From Streptomyces sp. DHE7-1 (GTDB lineage: Bacteria > Actinomycetota > Actinomycetes > Streptomycetales > Streptomycetaceae): a DNA stretch of 64,000 nt. Both the position numbers and the translations under genes were made by a program. Position 1 is the stretch's first letter; the number at the start of each line of letters is the position of its first letter. The notes under the pieces are model-generated. The model worked only from the letters and a program-made list of their open reading frames with translations, was not told the DNA's origin and did no database searches. Location: NCBI GenBank assembly GCA_016432725.1, contig JACJDG010000003.1:186001-250000 (forward strand), in the 5' to 3' direction. Shown piece by piece: positions 28,372-38,030 of this stretch.

Positions 28372-29099
28372 CGGCTCGCTCCGGTCAAAGCGGTGAGGGG
28401 GGCCGCCGGCGAGGCTTGAGGTGCGGGACGGCGCAGGTGCCAGACCCGTGCCGGGGGCAGGTTGGCCCACACGGTCCAGCAGCCGGTCGCGTACGAGCGC
28501 TGGTAGTCCGCGAGCACCTCCTCGACGGCGTGGTGACGGCGGGCTTCGGCGCGGGTCGCGGTGACGGCGCGGGCGTAGCGGGTGCCCCGGTAGGCGAAGT
28601 AGGTGAGGGTGCCGCCGGGCTCCAGCAGATCCATGTACCGGTCCATGATCTTCGCGACCTGAGCGGGAGTGAAGTTGGTGAAGGGCAACCCGGAAACGAT
28701 CACGTCGTAGCGGTGATCGGTGTCGAGTTCTTCCACGAGAGCGTGGTGCACGCGGACACGTTCGCTGACACCTGCCAGATGCGGAAGGGTGCGGACGAGT
28801 TCGTGCAGTTGGGCGGCGAACCGGGGGTTGGCCTCGACTATGTCCAGGCGGCTGCCGTGGGCGAGGCGGGGGATGAGGGTGCGGGTGACCGATCCGGTTC
28901 CGGCGCCGACCTCCAGGACGTTCGAAGGACCCGAACCGGGCTCATCGACGGGATCGGTGAGCAGACGGGCCAGTGCCTTGCCGCTGGGGGTGACGGCGCC
29001 GGTGGTGCGCAGATCGCGGGCTGCTTCGAGCAGGAACATCCAGCCCTCGGCATGGCGCTGCGCGAGGACCCGGTCGTGTGAGGTGGTCCAGTTGTCCAT
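28368..29099 (-). CDS. PmtA-like phospholipid N-methyltransferase-type protein
   Basis: A class I SAM-dependent methyltransferase of about 243 residues. Motif I is NVLEVGAGTGSVTRTLI, followed by the acidic end of strand two (DIVEANPRF) and the catalytic-side motif DVIVSGLPFTNF, then GGTLTYFAYRGTRYAR. The LPF motif and overall layout match the phosphatidylethanolamine/rRNA-type methyltransferase group that includes PmtA. The start is unclear: ATG 29099 or GTG 29117, neither with a strong ribosome site. It is coupled to a DedA membrane protein, which supports a role in lipid modification (inferred). It is divergent from a two-component system. Confidence 0.8.
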   Translation of the reverse strand: MDNWTTSHDRVLAQRHAEGWMFLLEAARDLRTTGAVTPSGKALARLLTDPVDEPGSGPSNVLEVGAGTGSVTRTLIPRLAHGSRLDIVEANPRFAAQLHELVRTLPHLAGVSERVRVHHALVEELDTDHRYDVIVSGLPFTNFTPAQVAKIMDRYMDLLEPGGTLTYFAYRGTRYARAVTATRAEARRHHAVEEVLADYQRSYATGCWTVWANLPPARVWHLRRPAPQASPAAPLTALTGASR

Positions 29100-29231
29100 G
29101 GATTCGAAGCTAGGCACCAGGCCGCGCGAGCAGATCCGCCGTTGTGCCCCGGTGCACCCCTACGAAAGTAGGGGGCGGTGAGGGAAGAACGTCGGAGGAG
29201 GGCTTCCTGGCCTCGCCTTAGGCTCTTCCGC

Positions 29232-30376
29232 ATGAGCGGGAAAGAGAGCTCCCGGTGGGCCGTGTACGGGCGCTACGGGCTGGTGCTGGTGTTGACCGCC
29301 GCCGCCGTGCAGAACGGTGCCGCTTCCTTCGGCGGCCAGTACCTGACGGTCCGTACCCTGGCGGCTGTGCTGTGCGGGGTGGCTCTGGTGGTACGCCGAC
29401 TGCCCTGGTTCGTCGCTCCCCTGCTGACAACCACGGCGACGTGTCTGTGGGGGTGGCTGATGCTGCCGCTGCTGCTCATCGCGTTGTTCGATCTGGCCGC
29501 CCGCCGTCGTGTCGCCGTGGCCGCAGGCTGTTGCGCTGTCGCGCTGGCCGCAAGCACCGCGCTGCCGGCCACGGTCTCGCTGTGGCGGCCCCAGCAGTAC
29601 GGGGCCAGCCTTTTCCTGCTCCTGGCCGTGGTCGGGGGCTGTGGATGGGCAACCGCCGTCGCCTGGTCCAGGCGCTGAACAGTCAGGTCGACCACCTGCG
29701 GACCGAGCGGGAGCTGCGCGAACAGGCGGCGCGGGCCGCGGAGCGTTCCCGCATCGCCGCCGAGATGCACGACGTGCTCGCCCACCGCCTCAGCCTCATC
29801 GCCCTGCACACCGGCGTCCTGGCAACCCGCGCCGACACAGTGCCCAGCCCGGTCGCCCAACGACTCACACTGCTGCGCGCCGCGTCCACCGAGGCCCTCG
29901 CCGACCTGCGAGACGTCCTGGGAGCCCTGCACGACGCCGGCCCTGCGACCGGGGACCAGGCGCCCGCCCCGGTACTGCGGGACGTACGCGAACTCGTCGA
30001 GCAGGCCCGTGAAGCCGGTCAGCAGGTCGACCTCCGCGTCGAAGGCATGCCCGAGCAGGCGCCGGCCGCGCACCGCCTGGCGCTCTACCGTCTTGTCCAG
30101 GAGGGCCTGACCAATTCCCGCAAGCACGCGGCCGACGCACCTGTCCGCATCCGCCTGGACTACGGACCACCCGCCACCGTCGTGGAGATCATCAACACTG
30201 CCGGCAGGACAACCGCGTACCCCGCCCCTTCGGGTTTCGGGCTGGTGGGCCTGGGCGAGCGCGTCCACGCCCTGGGCGGGCACCTGAGTGCCGGACCGCA
30301 CGGCGCCGGCTCCTGGCGCCTGGCCGCTCGCATCACCCACCCCGCACACCACGAGCAGAACGGCTCCCGCACATGA
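29232..30376 (+). CDS. NarL-type sensor histidine kinase (frameshift in sequence)
   Basis: About 381 residues after repair. The N-terminal half has several transmembrane helices (YGLVLVLTAAAVQNGAASF, LAAVLCGVALVVRRLPWFVA, WGWLMLPLLLIALFDLAA, and one near LFLLLAVVGG). One G is missing in the run at 29634-29638; repair joins to LWMGNRRRLVQALNSQVDHL. The HisKA_3 box has the phospho-His in RIAAEMHDVLAHRLSLIALH. The ATPase has the N-box LVQEGLTNSRKHA and the G-box PSGFGLVGLGERVHALGG. Its stop overlaps the start of the response regulator (ATGA), so the two form one operon. With no large extracellular loop, it probably senses a membrane or envelope signal. Confidence 0.88.
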
Positions 30377-31019
30377 TCCGCGCCATGATCGTCGACGACG
30401 ACGCCCTGGTCCGACTCGGCCTGGCCGACCTCCTCGACAGCGACGAGAACATCGACGTCGTCGCCCAGGCGACCGACGGTCTGCACGCCGTCGAACTGGC
30501 CACCGCGCACCGCGTCGACGTCGCCTTGGTCGACGTCCGCATGCCCCGTATGGACGGCATCACCGCCATCACCCGGCTGCGCGCCCTGCCCCACCCCCGA
30601 AAGTCATCACCCTGACCACGTTCGACCTGGACGAATACGTCTACAACTCCCTGGCCGCCGGCGCCGACGGCTTCCTCCTCAAGGACACCGACCCCGCCGA
30701 GATCCTGCGCGCCGTCCATCTCGTCGCCACGGGCTCCGCCATGCTCCACCCCACCGCCGCGCGCCGCCTCATCGACCGCTACCACCACGCCGGCCGACCC
30801 CAGGCCGCCGCGGCACGCGCCCGCCTCGAGCAACTCACCCCCCGCGAAAACGACGTCCTGACCCTGCTTGCTCAAGGGGACACCAACGCCGACATCGCCG
30901 CCGCCCTGGGTATGCGCGAAAGCACCGTCAAAGCCCACGTCAGCCGCATCCTAACGGCACTGGACGTCAGCAACCGCGTACAGGCCGCGCTACTCGCCCG
31001 GGACGCCAACCCCACCTGA
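30373..31019 (+). CDS. NarL/LuxR-type response regulator (frameshift in sequence)
   Basis: About 215 residues after repair. Receiver domain: MIRAMIVDDDALVRLGLADLL with the acidic pocket, phospho-acceptor Asp 54 in VALVDVRMPRMDG, then TLTTFDLDEYVYNSLAAGAD and FLLKDTDPAEIL. The C-terminal LuxR helix-turn-helix is LTPRENDVLTLLAQGDTNAD followed by GMRESTVKAHVSRILTALDV. One C is missing in the run at 30594-30598 (LPHPPKVIT). It is translationally coupled to the histidine kinase. The divergent DedA and methyltransferase genes are candidate targets, because the promoter region between the units is only about 130 bases. Confidence 0.9.
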
Positions 31020-31351
31020 TTCCCCGCTCTTTGTGCGCCTCTCGCAGGCGAGGAGACCGCGCTCGGGCGCGACGGCGGTGAGGGCTTGAGCGGTCAGCTC
31101 GATGGACGAACGCGAACAGGGTTGGCCGGTCAAGATTCCCCTGGCGTCCTTGGGCTGCTCCGAGGCTAAGTACGGACGTCGCGGATACTGAGGTCAGCCA
31201 GGGTGGCACGGTGGCTCGTTGGAGGCGTTTGAGGTCTGCTGCGGTCACCGTGTTTGCCCTACCGCGCTGCCGTCCGGCGGCCGTTCCCCGAAGGCTGCGG
31301 TGCGGTCCGAGTCCCTTAGCATGATCCGGTTCAGACCTGAGGGGGGTTCTT
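31020..31351. other. Intergenic stretch after the response regulator gene
   Basis: No credible gene is visible. It must hold the promoter of the lipoprotein gene. No strong hairpin is seen. Confidence 0.4.
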
Positions 31352-32041
31352 GTGCGTACGATACCGACCACCGTGACGGCGGCCCTGGCTTGCCTGGTCA
31401 TGGGGGTCGCCGTGACTGGCTGCGCAGACGACAGCGCGGCGGAGCCGGTCTCCGCCGATCAGATGCTTGACGACGCGAATGCCACGATGCGCGCTCTGAC
31501 GTCAGTGTCGATCGACGCGGTCACCAAGGTGACCGGGGGTGATGACCGCTCCAGCCGCCTGACGACCGACCTCAAGGGCAAGTGCTCCTTCAAGTCGACC
31601 TCGTCCACAGGTGCCAGCCTCGAACAGATACGGATCGACGGGATGGACTACGTCCGCCCGAATCGGACCTACCTCGAGGAGTCGGGCCGGCACATGGTCG
31701 GCGCGGACAAGCAGGATCGGTGGGTCAAAACCCCTGCCGGTAAGTCGCAGCCGGGAGACGGACTCTCCCAGTGCACGCACAAGTTCACCTCTTTCGGTCG
31801 GGTGGAAAAGGGCGAACCGACCAGGGTCAACGGCGCCCCGGCGATCCGGTTGAAGGTAACCGACGGGAAGGAAGGCTCCTTCACCTTCTACGTCGCTACC
31901 AAGGGCAAGCCGTACATCTTCAAGGTCGTCTACAAGGACGACGAATTCGACACCACCACGTCGTTCAGTGCCTTCGATGAGCCATTGGACGTGCAGCCCC
32001 CGGACGAAGCCAAGGTGTTGGACATGAGCGGCACCGGCTGA
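31352..32041 (+). CDS. LppX/LprG-like secreted lipoprotein
   Basis: A 229-residue lipoprotein. The signal peptide ends in the lipobox AVTGC with Cys 24 as anchor. The mature domain has the features of the LolA-like/LppX_LprAFG group: an early helix (ADQMLDDANATMRALTSV), strands SIDAVTKVTGG and IRIDGMDYVRPNRTYLEES, and a C-terminal GKPYIFKVVYKDDE stretch. Proteins of this fold bind lipids or hydrophobic ligands in a beta half-barrel, but the actual ligand here is unknown. GGGGGG upstream of GTG is the likely ribosome site. No operon partner is close. Confidence 0.82.
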   Translation: MRTIPTTVTAALACLVMGVAVTGCADDSAAEPVSADQMLDDANATMRALTSVSIDAVTKVTGGDDRSSRLTTDLKGKCSFKSTSSTGASLEQIRIDGMDYVRPNRTYLEESGRHMVGADKQDRWVKTPAGKSQPGDGLSQCTHKFTSFGRVEKGEPTRVNGAPAIRLKVTDGKEGSFTFYVATKGKPYIFKVVYKDDEFDTTTSFSAFDEPLDVQPPDEAKVLDMSGTG

Positions 32042-32259
32042 TGGCGAGCTGCTGGTAAAGGCCACGGCCGGTCCCACAGGGACGCGCACGGGCGTACGTG
32101 ATCTGTGCAGGGTGGGAAGCAAAGCGGCAGTGGGCGGGTCCCGCTCTCGCGCACGCGGTCGCGTAGGGGCCACTCATCTGCACTACGTCTTTTCGATCGC
32201 CGATGAGTTGCGGTCTGCCGGACGGTCCAAGTCGGTACACCTAACGCAGGGAGAATCCG

Positions 32260-33110
32260 GTGGGCAACACGCACCTGCATCCGATGACTCACATCGCCCG
32301 TCGCATGTTCGAGCTCCTGGAGCCGATCTGCCTGGTCACCTACTTGGCCGACGAGTGCAACGAGGAACTGGCCGCACTCGGCCACCGCACCTACTGGGAC
32401 GGCTACTTCGGCAGCCGGGCCGCACCGCTGGGACGGGTGCCGGCCCAAGTCGTGCACGCAGCCTTCTACAACTTCGCCGACGGCGAAGCCGCACGGCACA
32501 TCCCCAGCGCCTGGGAGACGATCCCGCCCGAGGCCTCCATCGCCGCTCGGGAGCGGGGCAGCGCGGCCTCCCTACGGCGTATCCTCGGCGACGAGCTGGC
32601 CGACTCCCCGGGCCTGGTGCGCGCCGCGGACCTCATCACCAAGGCCGCGACAAGCGCCCCCACCGGGGGCCGGGTGATGTACGCCGGTATGCGCACCCTC
32701 GAGGTACCCGGCGACCCTGTCGCCCGGCTGTGGCATTCCGCGACCATGCTGCGCGAGCACCGTGGCGACGGGCACATCGCCGCTCTCGTCGGCGCGCGTA
32801 TCGGGGGAACGGAGGCCCACGTGCTCTCCGCGCTGGAACAGGGCATCCACCCGCCAGAGTCGTTCGGGCGCATCCACCACCTGCCGAAAGAGCGCCTGGC
32901 AGCGGTCATGGACGGCATGCGCGAACGCGGACTCATCGACGCCGAGGGCCACTTCACCGACGCCGGCCGCGCGACCAAACAACACATCGAGACCCTGACC
33001 GACGAACTCGCCACCGCACCCTACGAGGCCCTGCCCCCGCCGAGCTCGACGAACTGATCACCGTGCTCGAATCCATCACCGCGACCATGCGGGCCGCAGG
33101 CTCGCAATGA
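32260..33110 (+). CDS. SalK/SCO6745-like winged-helix protein (frameshift in sequence)
   Basis: About 283 residues after repair. It starts MTHIARRMFELLEPICLVTY and continues ADECNEELAALGHRTYWDGY, which matches a widespread actinobacterial family first noted as SalK-like; these proteins have a winged-helix C-terminal half (here LPKERLAAVMDGMRERGLID followed by GHFTDAGRATK). A missing C in the run at 33034-33038 breaks the last 26 residues; adding it gives PPAELDELITVLESITATMR. The GTG start follows AGGGAG. Members are thought to be regulators or enzymes in small-molecule pathways, but the role is not established. The family name is from memory and should be checked. Confidence 0.75.
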
Positions 33111-33123
33111 CGCGCAGAAACCG

Positions 33124-33151
33124 CTGCGGCTCGCCGGATGCTCCGCCGCAG
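33124..33151 (+). terminator. Possible hairpin after the SalK-like gene
   Basis: CTGCGGC pairs with GCCGCAG over a 14-base loop, and an outer AAACCG/CGGTTT pair encloses it. It starts 13 bases after the repaired stop codon. The stem is modest. Confidence 0.35.
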
Positions 33152-33386
33152 CTGAGCCCGGCGGTTTCCTGGGGCTGGCCCGGCGCGACACCGACTTCAC
33201 CATCCGGTGCACCGGGCGGGGCCCATCCGACGGCCTCCTGTGCGCGGCACGGCACTCGGGTGCTCTCCGAGGCGATCGATTCCATGGGGTGCCTGCGGAG
33301 GGTGTGAGGTGGGCGGCGGCCGAAGCCACCGCGAGTCGGTCAGGCGGCGGGCTGCCGGCCCTGGTTGTCGAGGTGGCAGCGGACAG

Positions 33387-33776
33387 TCAGGCGTCAGGGT
33401 CGACTTCGGGGTGCGTGAACCGCACGGGCTTGCCCAGCGACCGGGCGTAGGAGACTTCGGCTCGGGTGCTGTCTCCGATGTAGTCGCCGACTACGAGCAC
33501 CTCGTCAGCGAGCCGGATCTTCGCCCGGTGCAGATCGTCGAGTCGAACCTTCAGCGCCTCGGCCTCGGCAGGGTCGGACCAAAGTTCGTGCGGCGACTTC
33601 ATGTCACAGCCGGGTTTGACGACGATCTTCCCGGCTTTGGTCTCCCGCAGATCGGCCTCGTTCATCTCGGTCATGAAGCGGGTGGAGCCGCAGATCACGA
33701 CGATACGCGGGAGGCTCAACAGCTTCTTCGCGTCGGCGAGCTTCTCCTCGGGGGTGAGCAGATGCGGGTATGACAC
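33387..33776 (-). CDS. Rossmann-like protein of the nucleoside 2-deoxyribosyltransferase type
   Basis: A 129-residue protein. After a short helix it has a beta-strand and loop RIVVICGSTRFMTEMNEADL with the CGSTRF signature, then VVKPGCDMKSPHELW, an alpha-helical EALKVRLDDLHRAKI, and strand DEVLVVGDYIGDSTRAEVSY ending ARSLGKPVRFTHPE. This topology matches the nucleoside deoxyribosyltransferase/TIR-like group, and such small proteins are often linked to nucleotide metabolism or phage defence; no catalytic role is proven here. AGGAGGA precedes the GTG at 33776. It looks like a single-gene unit. Confidence 0.75.
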   Translation of the reverse strand: MSYPHLLTPEEKLADAKKLLSLPRIVVICGSTRFMTEMNEADLRETKAGKIVVKPGCDMKSPHELWSDPAEAEALKVRLDDLHRAKIRLADEVLVVGDYIGDSTRAEVSYARSLGKPVRFTHPEVDPDA

Positions 33777-33916
33777 TGGTTCCTCCTGGTGGTGCGGTCC
33801 AAGGGGGCCTGCGGAGACGAGGGAAAGGGCGTCCAAGATCGTCCTGTGACGAACTACGTGGACACCCTCGCGACAGCACTCTAGGCTCGGCCGGCGCAGG
33901 CCGTGATGTGTCGGGA

Positions 33917-34516
33917 TCAAGCGATACGGTCCCCGCCGGCGGTGCCGCTGGTGTCCGCCCAATGCGGCCGTCGTCCGGATGCGGCTTGCGGGCGGACCGG
34001 TGCACCGATCGCGATGACGATCCAGGTGGCCCCGGCGCAGAGGAGACCCGGCAGACCCAGCATCATGCGCTGCTCGTCCTCGACTTCGAACTCGTACCGA
34101 CTCCGCGAGATCTCCACCTTGACGCGAGGCGAGGCCGTCATGTCGGTGGCGAAGTACCGGTCGCCCACGACTCGCGGTGTCTCCAAGGCCCCTCCGCCAT
34201 CCAGTACGTTCACAGCGAGCAGCGCCACGCCGGAGGTGATCAGCAAACCGAGCATCACCCGCACCTGTCCAGGCAGGCCTCGTCCAAGGATCCACTTCGG
34301 GGGACTGCTGGCCTCGGACTGGATCACGGGCACCGCGGCACACAGACAGATCACGAAGGCCAATGCCATCACCGCCATCGCCCAGCCTGTGCCGTCGACC
34401 GGAGAGGGCCCCGGCAGCCAGGTGAACGCAACGAACGACAGCAGGGCGACGCTCATCGAGAACAGGATCCCGCTCCGCACGGTGACAGTTCTTCGCACGG
34501 CCGGAGCTTCGCACAT
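33917..34516 (-). CDS. Four-helix integral membrane protein of unknown function
   Basis: A 199-residue protein if the ATG at 34516 is used. It has four hydrophobic helices: RSGILFSMSVALLSFVAFTW, GWAMAVMALAFVICLCAAVP, MLGLLITSGVALLAVNVL and LPGLLCAGATWIVIAIG. Between the third and fourth is a polar stretch (RYFATDMTASPRVKVEISRS) that is probably an exposed domain. No family is recognised. A longer upstream frame exists but lacks coding character. The end (ASGRRPHWADTSG) is basic and likely cytoplasmic. Confidence 0.65.
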   Translation of the reverse strand: MCEAPAVRRTVTVRSGILFSMSVALLSFVAFTWLPGPSPVDGTGWAMAVMALAFVICLCAAVPVIQSEASSPPKWILGRGLPGQVRVMLGLLITSGVALLAVNVLDGGGALETPRVVGDRYFATDMTASPRVKVEISRSRYEFEVEDEQRMMLGLPGLLCAGATWIVIAIGAPVRPQAASGRRPHWADTSGTAGGDRIA

Positions 34517-34725
34517 GCGCCATATCAAGTCACTGCCGGATTCCGGCAGCGTACGCCGCTCCACGGTGCGGGATTTGCACCTCAGAAGCGCTCCCGAACA
34601 CACCGAAACACGACAGGGTTCTCGACTCCCTTCTCGTCTCCCCTCGGCCGACGCGCTCTCCCGGTCTGTTGTCCCGTGCGCCAGACGCAGTACAAGTGCG
34701 AAGTCATCGAGGAGGGCGCCGGGCC

Positions 34726-36279
34726 TCAGGACATGCTGCCCGGGCACACCGTCCCCGGGGCCGGGGTGCGGCCCGTGCGGAGGTAGTGGTCGACCGTCTT
34801 CGTGACACAGCGGTTCTGCGGGTATGTGCCGTGGCCCTCCTCCTCGGCCGTCAGGAGCACGCCTACACCGTCGCCGAGGGCCCGGGCCATGTGGCGGGCG
34901 CCGGGGTATGGGGTGGTCGGGTCGCCGGTACCGCCGACCACCAGGACGGGCGCCGCGCCGTCGGCGTTCACCTGGAGCGTGGCGCGCTCGCCGTCGAACG
35001 GCCAGTCGTAACAGAGGTAGACGCCGGTGGACCAGGCTGCGCCGAAGACGGGCGAGGCGGCTTTGACGCGGGCCTTGTCCCGGTCGAGGCGCTCGAAGCC
35101 GGGGCGCAGGCTGGAATCCGCGCAGGTGATCGCGGTGAGGGCGACGCGGCTGTTGTCGCGCGAGGTCGCCGCGCGGTCGGCGGAGCCGATGTCGTCAGCG
35201 CCCTTGCTCAGCGGACGGCCGTCGTTGTGGTCGATCAGCGCGGTGAGGGCCCTGGCGAGCGGCGCCCAGCCGTCCGTGCCGCGGTCGAGATGGTCGCCGA
35301 TGTCGTAGGCGAGGTCGTCTGCGTCGAGTTTCCTCCCGCCGCCGGCCGGGGCGGGCTTCTTCTTCAGGCGGTCGGCCAGGCGCGCGATGCGCCGCGCGGC
35401 CTCCTCGGGCCCGTCGCCGGTCGGGCAAGGGCGAATATGGGCCGCGCAGTGCACAGCGAACCGGTCGAACGCCGCCTGGACCGCCTTGACCTGCGACACC
35501 TGCTCCTCGTCGAGGTCCTCGGTCGGATCGACGGACGCTTCGAGGACGAGCCGTCCGACGTGCGACGGGTACAGGTGGGCGTAGACCGCGCCGAGCGCCG
35601 TTCCGTACGAGACACCGAAGTAGTGCAGCCGCTGGTCGCCGAGCAGGTAGCGCAGCAGGTCGAGGTCGCGCGCGGTGTGCGAGGTGCCGATGTACCGGAG
35701 GAGCGCCCCGGAGTGCTCGACGCAGGCGTCGGTTCCGTCGTAGCCGGTGTCGTCCGCGGTCTTCCCGCAGCGCACGGGGATGGTCGCGCCGACGCCGCGC
35801 GGGTCGAAGGAGACCAGGTCGTAGCGGTCGAGGAGTGGCCCGTACTGGTTGAGGCGTTCGGGTAGGCCACTCACGCCTGACACCCCGGGCCCGCCGAAGT
35901 TGAGGACGAGCGATCCGATGCGCCGGGCGTTCGGGCCGGTGGCCTTGCGGCGGATCAGGGCGACGTCGATCGTTCTGCCGTCCGGTTTCCGGTAGTCGAG
36001 AGGGGCTTTCATGACGGCGCAGTCGTAGCCCGTGCGCGCGGTGGACGGCGAGGTGCAGCGGGACCAGTGGAGGTGCTGGCCGGTGGTGAGCGTGGTGGGC
36101 AGACCGGGAGGCGGGTTGTTCGCGGTGAACTCCTTACGCGGCTCCGCATTCCGGCCGCGAGCGTCGTGCTGGAGCCAGGCGCCGACGGCCCCGATCACGG
36201 CGAGGAGGACCCCGGCGATGATGCACGCACCGGCCGAGAGGCCCGGTCGGCGGCTTTGTATTGGACGTCCGTCATTCAT
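34726..36279 (-). CDS. Tripeptidyl-aminopeptidase-like alpha/beta hydrolase, membrane-anchored or secreted
   Basis: A 517-residue serine hydrolase. An N-terminal hydrophobic segment (LSAGACIIAGVLLAVIGAVG) acts as signal or anchor. The body follows the proline/tripeptidyl aminopeptidase pattern: YDCAVMKAPLDYRKPDGRTI, the oxyanion region LVLNFGGPGVSG, YDLVSFDPRGVG, and the nucleophile Ser in LHYFGVSYGTALGAVYAHLY. The catalytic Asp lies in GGTGDPTTPYPGARH and the His in EEEGHGTYPQNRC. The C-terminal TAP-like domain is complete. It probably removes short N-terminal peptides from extracellular proteins. The ATG at 36279 is chosen because it precedes the signal segment. Confidence 0.92.
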   Translation of the reverse strand: MNDGRPIQSRRPGLSAGACIIAGVLLAVIGAVGAWLQHDARGRNAEPRKEFTANNPPPGLPTTLTTGQHLHWSRCTSPSTARTGYDCAVMKAPLDYRKPDGRTIDVALIRRKATGPNARRIGSLVLNFGGPGVSGVSGLPERLNQYGPLLDRYDLVSFDPRGVGATIPVRCGKTADDTGYDGTDACVEHSGALLRYIGTSHTARDLDLLRYLLGDQRLHYFGVSYGTALGAVYAHLYPSHVGRLVLEASVDPTEDLDEEQVSQVKAVQAAFDRFAVHCAAHIRPCPTGDGPEEAARRIARLADRLKKKPAPAGGGRKLDADDLAYDIGDHLDRGTDGWAPLARALTALIDHNDGRPLSKGADDIGSADRAATSRDNSRVALTAITCADSSLRPGFERLDRDKARVKAASPVFGAAWSTGVYLCYDWPFDGERATLQVNADGAAPVLVVGGTGDPTTPYPGARHMARALGDGVGVLLTAEEEGHGTYPQNRCVTKTVDHYLRTGRTPAPGTVCPGSMS

Positions 36280-36520
36280 CGAAACCCCGCGCTCCCGCCC
36301 CTGGACGCCCACCGGTTGCCTGCATGCCGGTACACATGATCGTCCGATGCTCGAATGAGTGCAGGTTACAAGCCGTCTCCGACAGCTCGGCTGGCGAGAG
36401 TGCCAGAAACGCGTCCCACTGTCCCCGAGCGGTTCGCCTACGACGCTGAGACCCGGGGGAAAGCTGCCTTGCGATCTCTGACGCCACAACCCTGCGCCTC
36501 TGATCTCCGACCGGCTCGAA

Positions 36521-37075
36521 TCACCGCTCCGCCCGAACGGTCGTCACCGCAAGCACCGGATCGAGGGGCTCCACCAGTTCCTCGGTGGCGACGGCCACGA
36601 GACGCACGGGCGCATCACCTTCTACCAAGGCGCTCACGTACTCGATGGCCTCCGCAGGCGATAGCACAGGCACTCTCTGACGCAGTGTCCGCACAGCATG
36701 CATGCGTCCGCGCGTCGCGGCGACTCCGCGGAGCGCATCGTGCAGATCGTCCACTGCGGTACGCACCTGCAGCCCACGTATCCGGGTCCGGTAGTCGGCC
36801 TCCCATTCCCCGGTCGTCGCGGAGATCACACCGATCTGGTGAAGCCCTCCGTCAACGCGGTCGACCAGGTAGGGCCCATTGCCGACCAGCATGTGACCCG
36901 GGTTCCGAGTGCGGACGAACTCCTCGGACTGCCAGGAGACGATCCACACCAGTTCGTGCTCCTGAACACGGACTACAGCCATCCGCGTCGCATCCTCACT
37001 GACAGCCCGCCACTCCTGGTAGTCGCGCTCGAGCTGTTCCTCCACAGCTCGGACAGCGACGCTTCGCTCGATCAC
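36521..37075 (-). CDS. YrhB/Imm35-type protein
   Basis: About 184 residues from a GTG at 37075. The N-terminal 100 residues match the YrhB domain (Imm35): EEQLERDYQEW near the start, VVRVQEHELVWIVSWQSEEF, then TRNPGHMLVGNGPYLVDRVD followed by HQIGVISATTGEWEADYRTR. This domain is found in immunity proteins of contact-dependent polymorphic toxins. The C-terminal part (RLVAVATEELVEPLDPVLAV) is of unknown type. No toxin gene is adjacent, so it is an orphan immunity protein or has another job. The start is uncertain; a TTG at 37348 would add 91 poorly conserved-looking residues. Confidence 0.75.
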   Translation of the reverse strand: MIERSVAVRAVEEQLERDYQEWRAVSEDATRMAVVRVQEHELVWIVSWQSEEFVRTRNPGHMLVGNGPYLVDRVDGGLHQIGVISATTGEWEADYRTRIRGLQVRTAVDDLHDALRGVAATRGRMHAVRTLRQRVPVLSPAEAIEYVSALVEGDAPVRLVAVATEELVEPLDPVLAVTTVRAER

Positions 37076-37387
37076 ACGTGCAGCATCTCGTAACGGCCCC
37101 GGTGCCGACCAGTGAATTCGTACGGTCCGGCGCCCCGTGCGTCTCGCGACCGAAAGGTTCTGAGGGACCTCTGCGCCGAGGTGTCGCCGGGTGACGATAC
37201 GGATCCGGATAAGTGACCGGGATAAGTCATCGAGCCTGATCGCGTGGTGGTCCTTGGTCACCTCGCCGGCTCTGGTCCGCGCACCTTCGGGGGCGGCATG
37301 ATCGATATTGGCACCTTCTCCTACCGCCTCGTACAAACCTGAATGCAATGGGTCAGGTCAGCGGCCGGCCCATCACCTCAACCGGGC

Positions 37388-37924
37388 CTAACTCAGCGCG
37401 AAAGAGGCCCGCCGCCGCCACATAGTCCCGTCATGGATCAGCATGTCGACCGAGGAGACCTGCGTGACGATGGGAAGGTTGGTGACCAGGTCGGCCTCTA
37501 TCTCCTCCAGGACAACCTCGTCCTGGCCTTGCGCGATGGTCAGGTGCGGGATGACATCGTCGAATTGCCCACCGAAGGGCGGGTTTTCCGGCCACCGTTC
37601 GACGATCGCCTCGGTGAGCCGCCTGAAGTGGGTATCCGTCTCGGGCGCGAGATACAGCACTCCGGGGAACCGGCCGCAGTGGTCAAAACGGGCCTCGAAT
37701 GACTGATGCCGCCCGAGCAGCTCACTGACCGCGGCGCAGACACCCTGGTCGATCCGGCTCGCATCGAGAAACGGGTAGAGCACGGTGACGTGAGCCGGGA
37801 CGCCGGCGCGGGATGAGGGGTCAAGCCGGTCACGCCATGCCCACACTGCAGGCTCCGCCTCCGGGATCCTCACGATGAGTCCGGACTGCCCTGCCTGGAA
37901 CCCCTGCGTGTCCTTGTCCTCCAT
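37388..37924 (-). CDS. 2'-5' RNA ligase/phosphodiesterase-like protein
   Basis: A 178-residue two-His phosphoesterase. Both signature motifs are present: HVTVLYPF in the first half and HLTIAQG in the second (H-x-T-hydrophobic). Between them, FDHCGRFPGVLYLAPETDTH fits the beta strands of the LigT fold. Enzymes of this fold ligate or hydrolyse 2',5' or cyclic phosphates in RNA or nucleotides; the substrate here is unknown. It has no signal peptide. The gene ends at 37388 and starts close to the divergent NUDIX gene. Confidence 0.88.
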   Translation of the reverse strand: MEDKDTQGFQAGQSGLIVRIPEAEPAVWAWRDRLDPSSRAGVPAHVTVLYPFLDASRIDQGVCAAVSELLGRHQSFEARFDHCGRFPGVLYLAPETDTHFRRLTEAIVERWPENPPFGGQFDDVIPHLTIAQGQDEVVLEEIEADLVTNLPIVTQVSSVDMLIHDGTMWRRRASFALS

Positions 37925-38030
37925 CGTGTCTGTCTATCAGCGGGATCCGGTCGGCGGCGAGTCGGATATGGCCGCCATGCCAGGGCGGGCCGCAGCAGGC
38001 GTCTGTGCGGCGCAGCAAGCGGCGTTGTCA

